A stretch of 41,680 nucleotides of DNA, taken from assembly GCF_019052365.1 (NCBI RefSeq), contig NZ_JAHQUY010000025.1, forward strand, positions 1 through 41,680. Reading direction: 5' to 3'. Position numbers and translations under genes: made by a program. Below are positions 33,117-41,256 of this stretch, piece by piece. The notes beneath the pieces were generated by a model. It searched no databases. It worked only from the letters and a program-made list of their open reading frames with translations, and was not told where the DNA came from. The stretch's first letter is position 1. Each line of letters starts with the position of its first letter. The stretch is from Leyella stercorea. GTDB lineage: Bacteria; Bacteroidota; Bacteroidia; Bacteroidales; Bacteroidaceae.

Positions 33117-34766
33117 TTACTTAGCCTGCTCAAGCTTCAGAGTCTTTGTAGTCTGGTCGCATACTTCTGCCGGACCCCAGTACTGAACCGGACCCGGGTA
33201 GACGTAGCAGTCGTTCTTAGCCCACTCCTCGCGGTGAGCAGCGAGGTACTTGTAAGGAGCGCCATCGAGCTCAACGAGAGCCTTGCGGATAACCGGCTTG
33301 TTAGCACCGTTACGACGCTCGATGTTCATCATCATTGTGATAGGCACACCACCTGCGATCCACTGCTCTGCAGGCGCTGTTGTGTTCTTGATGACAGACA
33401 TGTAGCCAGTCTTGCCGTTGCTGATGAGGCGTGAAGCGTTGAAGCCGAGTGAGTAGCAGTAGTCAGCGTCGTAGTTAGACGGAGCTGCGCAACGTCCCTC
33501 GTAGCCGAAGAAGTGGTGCTGAGCAGAGAAGTGACCGTTGAACTTGCCCTCTTCCTTCCAAGCCTCGAGCTTAGTAGCTACCATGCGAGAGAGAAGCTTC
33601 TCAGTCTCGATGAGCGATACCTGAACGTTGCCGTGCGGGTCGCGGTCGAGGCAGAGCTGACGAGCTACGTCCTCAGGAAGCGACTCGAGAACAGCGAGGT
33701 TGTCCTTAGCGATATTGTTCTTAACGAAGTCGATCTGCTCCTCTTCGTTTGCAAACTCGCGTGACTCGCCAGTTGTCGGGTCGGTGAGCACCTCGTTGAG
33801 CTCAGCGATGAGCTTCTTGATAGCCGGGATGAACTCGATGAGACCCTCCGGGATGAGTACAGTACCGAAGTTGTTGCCGTCAGCAGCGCGGTCTGCAACA
33901 ATCTTAGCGATGTATGTTACAACGTCGTCGAGCGACATCTCCTTAGTCTCGATCTCCTCAGAGATGAGGCATACGTTAGGCTGTGTCTGCAGTGCGCACT
34001 CAAGAGCGATGTGAGAAGCCGAACGGCCCATGAGCTTGATGAAGTGCCAGTACTTGCGTGCTGAGTTACAGTCGCGCTGGATGTTGCCGATAAGCTCTGA
34101 GTATGTCTTGCAAGCTGTGTCGAAACCGAAAGAAGTCTCGATCTGCTCGTTCTTCAAGTCGCCGTCGATGGTCTTCGGGCAGCCGATAACCTGAACGCCG
34201 TACTTCTTAGCTGCATAGTACTCAGCGAGTACACATGCGTTGGTGTTAGAGTCGTCGCCACCGATGATTACGAGAGCCTTGATGCCGAGCTCGCGAAGAA
34301 TCTCGATGCCCTTCTCAAACTGCTCTTCCTTCTCGAGCTTTGTACGACCTGAACCGATGATGTCGAAACCGCCAGTGTTGCGGTACTGATCCATAAGCTC
34401 TGATGTGATCTCGATGTAGTTGTGGTCAACCAAGCCGCCAGGGCCGAGGATGAAACCATAGAGCTTGTTCTCTGGATTCAATGATTTAATACCGTCAAAC
34501 AATCCTGAAATTACGTTGTGGCCACCAGGAGCCTGACCTCCTGAAAGGATAACGCCTACGTTGAATGCAGGAAACTCTGTCTTCTCGCCAGCCTCAAAAG
34601 TGATAACAGGCATTCCGTATGTGTTCGGGAACAACGCCTTGATCTCTTCCTGGTTACCTACTGACTGTGTTGCCTCACCCTCTACGGCCTTAACCGGACC
34701 CTGGAGAGCCTTAGGCAATTTGGGCTGATAAGCAGCTCTTGCAATCTGCAATGCACTAATTTCCAT
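33117..34766 (-). CDS. pfp: Pyrophosphate-dependent 6-phosphofructokinase (long form)
   Basis: Reversible glycolytic enzyme phosphorylating fructose 6-phosphate with PPi. The 549-aa length matches the plant-type long PPi-PFK group found in Bacteroidota. The nucleotide-site motif reads GGDDS (169-173), with Asp replacing the Gly of ATP-dependent enzymes. The catalytic block is P-K-T-I-D-G-D (197-203), where Lys is also a PPi mark. SGGQAPGG near residue 75 and M-G-R-S-A-S are also present. It is alone on the minus strand, diverging from the 90-aa gene, and ends at a terminator. Confidence 0.95.
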   Translation of the reverse strand: MEISALQIARAAYQPKLPKALQGPVKAVEGEATQSVGNQEEIKALFPNTYGMPVITFEAGEKTEFPAFNVGVILSGGQAPGGHNVISGLFDGIKSLNPENKLYGFILGPGGLVDHNYIEITSELMDQYRNTGGFDIIGSGRTKLEKEEQFEKGIEILRELGIKALVIIGGDDSNTNACVLAEYYAAKKYGVQVIGCPKTIDGDLKNEQIETSFGFDTACKTYSELIGNIQRDCNSARKYWHFIKLMGRSASHIALECALQTQPNVCLISEEIETKEMSLDDVVTYIAKIVADRAADGNNFGTVLIPEGLIEFIPAIKKLIAELNEVLTDPTTGESREFANEEEQIDFVKNNIAKDNLAVLESLPEDVARQLCLDRDPHGNVQVSLIETEKLLSRMVATKLEAWKEEGKFNGHFSAQHHFFGYEGRCAAPSNYDADYCYSLGFNASRLISNGKTGYMSVIKNTTAPAEQWIAGGVPITMMMNIERRNGANKPVIRKALVELDGAPYKYLAAHREEWAKNDCYVYPGPVQYWGPAEVCDQTTKTLKLEQAK

Positions 34767-34821
34767 GTGAATTTAAATAATTAAAATATGTAATGTATAA
34801 ATAGATACTTTTTTTGCACTG

Positions 34822-34829
34822 CAAAAATA
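34822..34829 (-). promoter_or_regulatory. Promoter -7 element of pfp
   Basis: The minus strand reads TATTTTTG, 55 bp before the pfp ATG. A weak TCTG box lies 18 bp upstream. Confidence 0.45.
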
Positions 34830-34898
34830 CACTTTTTCTGTGACATACAGAAAAAAACTAAAAGAAAACGAACAATTTGAAGTTTTTTATAAAGAATA

Positions 34899-34930
34899 CT
34901 TGTTGCATATTATTTTTTTTCCTATCTTTG
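34899..34930 (+). promoter_or_regulatory. Promoter of the 90-aa gene
   Basis: CTTG (34899-34902), a 20-bp spacer and TATCTTTG (34923-34930), 44 bp before the ATG. One mismatch to the Bacteroidota consensus. Confidence 0.65.
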
Positions 34931-34974
34931 GCGTGTTAATTTAATCTTTTAATCAATAATCATTTTAATTTGTT

Positions 34975-35247
34975 ATGGCAAACAAAAGAAACCTGAAACG
35001 CAATATCAACTATGTTTGTAGCGAACTTTTCTCAGAGGCAGTAGCTGCTTCAATGTACAGTTCAAAGACAACAGAGGAGGATGTGAACGCATTGCTCGCT
35101 TCTATCCTTGTTATACACAACGACTATGTGCGCCGCGTGTCGCACCAGGAGCCGGGCCTTGCGCCGAAGCTCTTCTACAAGGATCTTGTGAACAGCTTCA
35201 ACAAGCAGGTGTCTGAGATTGTTGACCAGGTGGTTAACCTCGGCTAA
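34975..35247 (+). CDS. Conserved small helical protein, function unknown
   Basis: A 90-aa soluble protein without signal peptide, mostly amphipathic helix, with a basic start (K-R-N-L-K-R-N-I-N-Y). It has its own good promoter and normal codon use, so it is a real gene. I know similar small proteins in Bacteroidales but no function for them. It precedes the acyltransferase by 38 bp and may be cotranscribed with it and the amidase-like gene. Confidence 0.7.
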   Translation: MANKRNLKRNINYVCSELFSEAVAASMYSSKTTEEDVNALLASILVIHNDYVRRVSHQEPGLAPKLFYKDLVNSFNKQVSEIVDQVVNLG

Positions 35248-35285
35248 TCGAAATTTTAAATCAAATATAAACATAAACAAACACA

Positions 35286-35849
35286 ATGAGTTTTTTGCAA
35301 CGCATTTGCAAGACACTGTTGTATAAGCGCATGGGGTGGACCACTCATATAGAAGTGGACCACCCCGAAAAGTATATACTCTGTCTTGCTCCACATACCA
35401 GCAACTGGGACTTTATTATCGGTCTTCTCTACTCGCGTGCTGAGGGCATCAAGGCTAACTTCCTCATGAAGAAGGAGTGGTTCTTCTGGCCGCTTGGCGT
35501 ATGGTTCCGCCATCTCGGTGGTATACCCGTTAACCGTTCGAAGCATACAAGCATGACCGACGCTATGGCAGAGGCTGCGCGTCGCGAGCCAAACTTCAAG
35601 CTTTGCGTTACGCCGGAAGGCACACGCTCGCTCAACCCTAACTGGAAGAAGGGCTTCTACTTCATCGCATTGAAAGCCGAACTGCCTATCTTGCTCTACG
35701 GTCTCGACTTCGAACGCAAACTGATAGAATGTACGCAGATGATTGTGCCTACGGGCGATGTGGATGCGGACATGAAGCGCATAAAGACTTATTTCAAAGA
35801 CTTCAAGGGAAAGAACCCTGAATTGTTCACCGTCGGTGAACTTGACTAA
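35286..35849 (+). CDS. PlsC-type 1-acyl-glycerol-phosphate/lysophospholipid acyltransferase
   Basis: A 187-aa acyltransferase of the PlsC superfamily. The catalytic H-x4-D motif is H-T-S-N-W-D (37-42) and the substrate-binding block is P-E-G-T-R (110-114). A conserved R-H-L-G-G-I-P-V-N-R segment lies between. It lacks the long membrane regions of some PlsC proteins and is shorter than E. coli PlsC (about 245 aa). It could acylate lysophosphatidate or another lipid such as an ornithine- or glycine-type lipid. Its stop is separated from the next ATG by one base, so it is translationally coupled to the amidase-like gene. Confidence 0.88.
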   Translation: MSFLQRICKTLLYKRMGWTTHIEVDHPEKYILCLAPHTSNWDFIIGLLYSRAEGIKANFLMKKEWFFWPLGVWFRHLGGIPVNRSKHTSMTDAMAEAARREPNFKLCVTPEGTRSLNPNWKKGFYFIALKAELPILLYGLDFERKLIECTQMIVPTGDVDADMKRIKTYFKDFKGKNPELFTVGELD

Positions 35850-35850
35850 T

Positions 35851-38754
35851 ATGAGAAACAGATTTTTGTCGGTTTTGGTGTTCGCAGCCGCTCTGATGGC
35901 GCTTCCTGCTACGGCAGGATCGCACAAGACGCTGTCGGCGGCTCAGCTGGATACTCGTCTTAAGAACTATGTGCTCGCCACACGAGCAAAGAATGTCGTC
36001 TACGCCGTACAGCCGTATATGGAGTCGTACAGCGTAGACGATGTTCGTCGTGTGCTCACGCTGAATGTGAGCATAGGCTTTGCCACGCAGAACTTTACGG
36101 AGAAAAGCGTGGGCTATTATTATAAACGTCTTGCCAAGGCTTTGCCAAAACCTTATAATCGCTATCAGCTGCGCATCAACACGGCTGGTATGCCTATAGA
36201 GCAACTCGTACCTGGCGCAAAGCTGCGTAGCGGTAGCGCACCCGGAGGATGGGGACGCATCAACTACGATGGCGCGCCGTGGGTGATGAACGAGTCGCAA
36301 CCCAACTTCGTGTCGCACGGACTCTTCGACCGTCACATTTCTCTTTGGCAGTCGCACGGCATCTATTTCGACCAAAAGAAGAGACGCTGGAAGTGGCAGC
36401 GTCCAAACCTTTTCTGCACCAACGAAGACCTCTTTACACAGACTATCGTTGTGCCTTATCTCATTCCGATGCTCGAGAACGCCGGCGCTGTGGTCTACAC
36501 ACCGCGCGAGCGCGACTGGCAACGCAATGAGGTGATAGTAGACAACGACGGGTCGAGAGGATACGTAGAGGACGACGGTCGCGAGAAATGGCGCTCTACC
36601 GAAGAACGTGGCTTCGCTTTCCATCGCGGCATGTATCGCGACGGCGAGAATCCGTTCGAGCAGGGCACAGCACGCATGGTGCGAACAACGAAGAAAAGCA
36701 ACGAGTCGTGGGCGGCGTATCAGCCAACCATACAGCAGTCGGGTCGCTACGCAGTATACGTGAGCTATCAGACTGTAGCCAAGAGCGTAAGCGATGCGCA
36801 ATATATCGTCGTACACAAGGGCGAACGCACTTTGTTCCGCGTAAACCAGCAGATGGGCGGCGGAACGTGGGTTTATCTCGGCACGTTCGACTTCGATGCA
36901 GGCAATAGCACCGCCAACCGTGTAATCGTTACCAACTCGTCTACGGAGAAAGGCGTTGTAACGACAGATGCTGTGCGCTTTGGTGGCGGTATGGGCAACA
37001 TACAGCGTGGCGGATCGACAAGCGGCATGCCGCGCTGCCTTGAAGGTGCGCGATATAGTGCGCAATGGGCGGGCGCTCCTTACTCGGTTTATAGTAGCAA
37101 GAACGGCACTGACGACTATGCCGACGACATCAATACACGCTCGAATATGCTCAACTGGCTTGCAGGCGGGTCGGTATATGTGCCGACTCGCGAGGGAAAG
37201 AACGTGCCTTTCGAGCTTAGCCTTGCGGTGCATAGCGACGCCGGAGCCACACATGTACATGATTCTATCGTCGGTTCGCTGGCTATCTGCACCACCAACT
37301 TCAACGACGGACGTCTTGCTGCCGGCGTGTCGCGGCAGATTTCGCACGACTTCGCCAATATGCTCCTTACCGGCGTGCAGCGCGACCTTACAGCTACCTA
37401 CGGCAAGTGGACACGCCGCTATCTGTGGGACCGCAACTACAGCGAGACTCGCAAGCCGGAAGTGCCTTCGGCGATTATTGAAACGCTGTCGCATCAGAAC
37501 TTCGCTGATATGCGCCGCGCACTCGACCCTAACTTCCGCTTCACTCTCGCACGTTCGCTCTACAAAACCATACTGCGTTATGTGAACGGCAATCACTCGC
37601 TTGCGTGCGTTGTGCAGCCTTTGCCTGTAAGCAACTTCCGTATACAGCGAACAGCCAACAATCAGTTGCAGCTCTCGTGGTTGCCAATGAACGATCCGTT
37701 GGAGGCAAGCGCCGTGCCTACTACATATAATATATATATAGCAGAGGGCAGGGGCGGTTTCGACAATGGACGCAGCGTGACTGGCACATCGTTCACGTTC
37801 ACGCCTAAGCCGAACGTGGTTTATCAGTTCCGTGTTACGGCTGTGAACCGCGGAGGCGAGAGCTTTCCGACGAACACGCTTGCAGCCTGCATCAGTGCTC
37901 AGGCAGGAGCGCGCGATGTACTTGTTGTAGACGGCTTTACGCGTCTTGCAGGTCCGGCGGTTGTTGACGACGGCACACGCCAAGGCTTCGACCTCGATGC
38001 TGATATGGGTGTTTCGCTCGGCATGAACGCAGGTTGGGTAGGCAGACAAATCGACTTCGATCGCTCGCGTGCAGGTAGTGAAGGTCCTGGCGCTTTAGGC
38101 TATTGCGAGGACGAACTTGCAGGCAAATTCTTTATGGGAAGACAACAGAACGAGTCGGTTTGCCACGTTGCGGACATCGCGGCGTCGGGTGCATACAATG
38201 TCGTAGCGTCGTCGGTTGAGGCTGTAGAGAACGGCTTTGTGAAACTTTCCGATTATCGCATCGTCGACTTGATGTTCGGATTGCAGAAAGACGATGGCTA
38301 CTCGCTTGTGCGCTACAAGACCTTCTCGCAGTCGCTGCGCAAGGCGCTTGAGACTTACGTACGTGGCAACGGACGCGTACTCGTAAGCGGTGCGTATGTG
38401 GCGAGTGATATGCAGCTCGATGCTGAGCGCAGCTTCCTCTCCAATGTGTTTAAAGTAGGATTAGGCGGACAGAACAAGAATATCTCTACGAATCTTGTGA
38501 ACGGACTCGGCATCAACTTCGACATCATACGCCGACCTAACGACCGTCATTACGCAGCACAGTCGGTAGACATCATCAATCCGCTTGCGCCGGCGTTCTG
38601 CGCTATGCGCTATGCCGACGGCACCGATGCTGCTGTGGCTTACGACGGCGCCGACCACAAGGCGTTTATCATGGGTTTCCCGATGGAGTGCATCAATAAT
38701 GTGCGTTCGCGACAGCAGGTGATGAAGGCTGTAATGACATTTCTTGCCAAGTAA
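35851..38754 (+). CDS. N-acetylmuramoyl-alanine amidase-like exoprotein with golvesin-type insert and Fn3 domain
   Basis: A 967-aa exported protein (signal peptide 1-22) of a type often labelled 'xanthan lyase' in Bacteroidota. An Amidase_3-like zinc fold is recognisable with its ligands H169 (SHGIYFD), E192 (TNEDLF), H461 (AVHSDAG) and catalytic-type E544 (IIETLSH). Between the second and third ligands sits a golvesin-type beta domain (about residues 225-390, with Y-A-V-Y-V-S-Y and R-V-N-Q-Q-M-G-G-G-T-W-V-Y-L-G-T). An Fn3 domain follows (about 588-680), then a C-terminal domain of about 280 aa that I cannot name. ATG 35851 is preferred over 35836, which overlaps the previous gene. Confidence 0.82.
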   Translation: MRNRFLSVLVFAAALMALPATAGSHKTLSAAQLDTRLKNYVLATRAKNVVYAVQPYMESYSVDDVRRVLTLNVSIGFATQNFTEKSVGYYYKRLAKALPKPYNRYQLRINTAGMPIEQLVPGAKLRSGSAPGGWGRINYDGAPWVMNESQPNFVSHGLFDRHISLWQSHGIYFDQKKRRWKWQRPNLFCTNEDLFTQTIVVPYLIPMLENAGAVVYTPRERDWQRNEVIVDNDGSRGYVEDDGREKWRSTEERGFAFHRGMYRDGENPFEQGTARMVRTTKKSNESWAAYQPTIQQSGRYAVYVSYQTVAKSVSDAQYIVVHKGERTLFRVNQQMGGGTWVYLGTFDFDAGNSTANRVIVTNSSTEKGVVTTDAVRFGGGMGNIQRGGSTSGMPRCLEGARYSAQWAGAPYSVYSSKNGTDDYADDINTRSNMLNWLAGGSVYVPTREGKNVPFELSLAVHSDAGATHVHDSIVGSLAICTTNFNDGRLAAGVSRQISHDFANMLLTGVQRDLTATYGKWTRRYLWDRNYSETRKPEVPSAIIETLSHQNFADMRRALDPNFRFTLARSLYKTILRYVNGNHSLACVVQPLPVSNFRIQRTANNQLQLSWLPMNDPLEASAVPTTYNIYIAEGRGGFDNGRSVTGTSFTFTPKPNVVYQFRVTAVNRGGESFPTNTLAACISAQAGARDVLVVDGFTRLAGPAVVDDGTRQGFDLDADMGVSLGMNAGWVGRQIDFDRSRAGSEGPGALGYCEDELAGKFFMGRQQNESVCHVADIAASGAYNVVASSVEAVENGFVKLSDYRIVDLMFGLQKDDGYSLVRYKTFSQSLRKALETYVRGNGRVLVSGAYVASDMQLDAERSFLSNVFKVGLGGQNKNISTNLVNGLGINFDIIRRPNDRHYAAQSVDIINPLAPAFCAMRYADGTDAAVAYDGADHKAFIMGFPMECINNVRSRQQVMKAVMTFLAK

Positions 38755-38786
38755 TTTGGCTATTTCAAGCAAACACTATAACTTTG
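38755..38786 (+). promoter_or_regulatory. Promoter of aspS
   Basis: TTTG (38755-38758), a 20-bp spacer and TAACTTTG (38779-38786): a perfect Bacteroidota consensus 40 bp before the aspS ATG. The -33 box directly abuts the stop codon of the amidase-like gene. Confidence 0.88.
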
Positions 38787-38825
38787 CATAGTTATTGAAG
38801 GAAAAACTAAAAAACATATAATATA

Positions 38826-40586
38826 ATGTATAGAACGAATACATGCGGAGAGCTTCGTCTCTCTGATTGTGGCAAGACCGTGACTCTTGCCGGATGGGTA
38901 CAGCGCACTCGCAAGATGGGTGGTATGACATTCGTTGACCTCCGCGACCGCTATGGTATCACACAGCTCGTCTTCAACGACTCTGACGACAGCGACCTTT
39001 GCGCACGTGCAGGCAAGCTCGGACGTGAGTTCTGCGTGCAGGTGACTGGCGTAGTGAACGAGCGTGAGAGCAAGAATGCAAATCTGCCTACTGGCGATAT
39101 CGAGATTATCGCTAAGGAACTGAATGTCCTCTCGGAGAGTGTTACACCTCCGTTCACTATCGAGGACAACACCGACGGCGGCGACGATATCCGTATGAAG
39201 TATCGCTACCTCGACTTGCGCCGTCCGACAGTTCGCAAGAATCTCGAACTGCGTCACCGCATGACTATCCTCATCCGCAACTTCCTTGATGCGCAGAACT
39301 TCATCGAGGTGGAGACACCTATCCTCATCGGTTCTACACCTGAGGGTGCACGCGACTTCGTTGTGCCTTCACGCATGAACCCCGGACAGTTCTACGCTCT
39401 CCCACAGAGCCCGCAGACTCTGAAGCAGTTGCTCATGATCAGTGGTTTCGACCGCTACTTCCAGATTGCAAAGTGTTTCCGCGACGAGGATTTGCGTGCA
39501 GACCGTCAGCCAGAGTTTACTCAGATAGACTGCGAGATGTCTTTCGTTGACCAGGACGACGTTATCAACCTCTTCGAGGATATGGCTCGCCATCTGTTCA
39601 AGGAAGTACGCGGCGTTGAGTTGCCGGCTAAGCTGCAGCAGATGACATGGCACGAGGCTATGCGCCGTTTCGGTAGCGACAAGCCCGACTTGCGTTTCGG
39701 TATGGAGTTCGTAGAGCTCATGGACGTACTGAAGGGCACAGGCACATTCTCTGTATTCAATGAGGCAGAGTATATTGGCGGTATCTGCGTACCTGGTTGC
39801 GCCGACTACACACGCAAGCAGCTCGATCAGCTTACCGATTTCGTAAAGCGTCCGCAGGTAGGCGCAAAGGGCTTGGTTTACATCAAGTTTAACGCTGACG
39901 GCACAGTGAAGTCGTCTGTAGACAAGTTCTACACACCTGAGGTGCTCGCAAAGGTTAAGGAGACAACCGGCGCCAAGGATGGCGACCTCGTTCTTATCCT
40001 TTCTGGCGACAACGCCAACAAGACACGCGTTCAGCTCTGCTCTTTGCGTCTTGAGATGGGCGACCGTCTCGGTCTGCGCGACAAGAACAAGTTCGAGTGC
40101 TTGTGGATTATCGACTTCCCTCTCTTCGAGTGGAGCGACGAGGAGCAGCGCCTTATGGCTACTCACCATCCGTTCACAATGCCAAACCCGGACGATATCC
40201 CATTGCTCGACGAGCATCCTGAGCAGGTACGCGCTAAGGCATACGACTTTGTTTGCAACGGTATAGAGGTAGGCGGCGGTAGCCTCCGTATCCACGATAG
40301 CAAGCTGCAGGAGAAGATGTTCGGCATCCTCGGTTTCACAGAGGAGCGCGCCATGGCACAGTTCGGCTTCCTCATCAATGCCTTTAAGTACGGAGCACCA
40401 CCTCACGCTGGTCTCGCATTCGGTCTCGACCGTTTCGTGTCTATCATGGCAGGTCTCGACTCTATCCGCGACTGCATCGCATTCCCGAAGAACAACAGCG
40501 GACGCGACGTGATGCTCGACGCTCCTTCTGCTATCGATCAGAAGCAGCTTGACGAACTTCAGTTGAAGGTAGATTTGAAAGCTTAG
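38826..40586 (+). CDS. aspS: Aspartyl-tRNA synthetase
   Basis: Class II synthetase charging tRNA-Asp. The 586-aa bacterial-type protein has an N-terminal OB-fold anticodon-binding domain (about 1-105), then the catalytic core with motif 2 ([17 protein letters not shown]), the bacterial GAD insertion (about 290-410), and motif 3 (G-L-A-F-G-L-D-R). It has its own promoter and terminator, so it is a single-gene unit. Confidence 0.97.
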   Translation: MYRTNTCGELRLSDCGKTVTLAGWVQRTRKMGGMTFVDLRDRYGITQLVFNDSDDSDLCARAGKLGREFCVQVTGVVNERESKNANLPTGDIEIIAKELNVLSESVTPPFTIEDNTDGGDDIRMKYRYLDLRRPTVRKNLELRHRMTILIRNFLDAQNFIEVETPILIGSTPEGARDFVVPSRMNPGQFYALPQSPQTLKQLLMISGFDRYFQIAKCFRDEDLRADRQPEFTQIDCEMSFVDQDDVINLFEDMARHLFKEVRGVELPAKLQQMTWHEAMRRFGSDKPDLRFGMEFVELMDVLKGTGTFSVFNEAEYIGGICVPGCADYTRKQLDQLTDFVKRPQVGAKGLVYIKFNADGTVKSSVDKFYTPEVLAKVKETTGAKDGDLVLILSGDNANKTRVQLCSLRLEMGDRLGLRDKNKFECLWIIDFPLFEWSDEEQRLMATHHPFTMPNPDDIPLLDEHPEQVRAKAYDFVCNGIEVGGGSLRIHDSKLQEKMFGILGFTEERAMAQFGFLINAFKYGAPPHAGLAFGLDRFVSIMAGLDSIRDCIAFPKNNSGRDVMLDAPSAIDQKQLDELQLKVDLKA

Positions 40587-40645
40587 TAATCATTTTGATC
40601 ACAATATACGTTGATGTAAATCAATAAATGTGAAAAATATTAAGA

Positions 40646-40673
40646 AAAAGTCCGGATTTCCGGACTTTTTTCG
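40646..40673 (+). terminator. Terminator of aspS
   Basis: AAAAAGTCCGG pairs with CCGGACTTTTT over a short loop (ATTT region), followed by TTTTTT. It lies 60 bp after the stop. Confidence 0.9.
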
Positions 40674-40682
40674 TATTTAGAC

Positions 40683-40713
40683 GTTGCTTTTGGAAAATAT
40701 TTAACTAATTTTG
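40683..40713 (+). promoter_or_regulatory. Promoter of the winged-helix gene
   Basis: GTTG (40683-40686), a 19-bp spacer and TAATTTTG (40706-40713), 61 bp before the ATG. One mismatch in the -33 box. Confidence 0.6.
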
Positions 40714-40774
40714 TAAACAAAGGGAACCCAAGCGTGTTGAACGTAAGGGACTTTATTAATGTTTTTATTAGATT

Positions 40775-41086
40775 ATGGCAGAAAAGAAAGCAACAGAAAA
40801 GAAGGTAGCTGTAAAGAAGACAGCTACAAAGACTACAGCAACTAAGACTACTACAAAGCGTTGTGCTACAAAGAAGGCTGATGTAGTTGTGAATGTGGAC
40901 GCAGAAAGCGTTGGCTTCCGCGCTGGTGATGTTTATCAGACACTGGCTGCAGCTGGCAAGGCACTGAGCGTTCAGGAAATCGCAAAGGCTGCTAACATCA
41001 GCAGCGAAGAAGTTTACCTCGGTATTGGCTGGCTCTTCAAGGAGGGCAAGGTAAAGAACGAAGAGAACCTCATCACCTTGGCATAA
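40775..41086 (+). CDS. Winged-helix protein with histone-H1-like Lys/Thr/Ala tail
   Basis: A 103-aa protein in two parts. Residues 1-35 are a low-complexity basic tail of K, T and A repeats like the C-terminal tails of H1-type chromatin proteins. Residues 43-103 form a compact winged-helix domain (A-G-D-V-Y-Q-T-L at its start, then L-S-V-Q-E-I-A-K-A-A-N-I-S-S-E-E-V-Y-L-G helix-turn-helix) similar to the DUF2582 family. The layout suggests a nucleoid-associated DNA-binding protein, but this is inferred. It stands alone with its own promoter and terminator. Confidence 0.78.
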   Translation: MAEKKATEKKVAVKKTATKTTATKTTTKRCATKKADVVVNVDAESVGFRAGDVYQTLAAAGKALSVQEIAKAANISSEEVYLGIGWLFKEGKVKNEENLITLA

Positions 41087-41106
41087 GCAAGGTAAAATTG
41101 CATAAG

Positions 41107-41145
41107 AAAGGAGCTTTTACATATCTTTATGTAACAGCTCCTTTT
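41107..41145 (+). terminator. Terminator of the winged-helix gene
   Basis: AAAGGAGCT with TTACAT pairs with ATGTAA and AGCTCCTTT (one small mismatch), followed by T-rich sequence, 20 bp after the stop. Confidence 0.88.
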
Positions 41146-41153
41146 CTATTTCC

Positions 41154-41173
41154 TGACTTCGTCACTCAAAAAA
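41154..41173. repeat. 20-bp repeat, copy 2
   Basis: Identical to 29317-29336. It lies between the winged-helix terminator and the insertion-sequence transposase, so it may be the left end of that element or a target feature. Confidence 0.8.
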
Positions 41174-41209
41174 CATACATTTTATAACCTGTTGATAAAC
41201 AATATTTTG

Positions 41210-41217
41210 TATTTTTG
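41210..41217 (+). promoter_or_regulatory. Possible transposase promoter -7 element
   Basis: TATTTTTG precedes the palindrome by one base overlap and lies 40 bp before the transposase ATG. The upstream box is weak. Confidence 0.35.
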
Positions 41218-41240
41218 TGTCACCTAATATTGGGTGACAC
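41217..41240. repeat. Palindrome before the transposase gene
   Basis: GTGTCACC and GGTGACAC flank an 8-nt centre (TAATATTG), making a 24-nt near-perfect inverted repeat. It would fold in the transposase mRNA leader, 16 nt before the ATG. Confidence 0.8.
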
Positions 41241-41256
41241 GAAAGATATTTTAACT

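Noticed and set aside
35827..38049. 740-aa open frame antisense to the amidase-like gene
   Set aside because: The sense frame carries a signal peptide, conserved zinc ligands and an Fn3 domain. The antisense product is Arg/His/Cys/Ala-rich with no domain, as arises from codon bias opposite a real gene.
39369..40406. 345-aa open frame antisense to aspS
   Set aside because: aspS motifs 2 and 3 are intact in the sense frame. The antisense composition is implausible.
29317..41173. The 20-mer pair as attL/attR of an integrative island
   Set aside because: The interval contains aspS and pfp and no integrase or tRNA end, so it is not a typical island. A repeat linked to insertion sequences is simpler.
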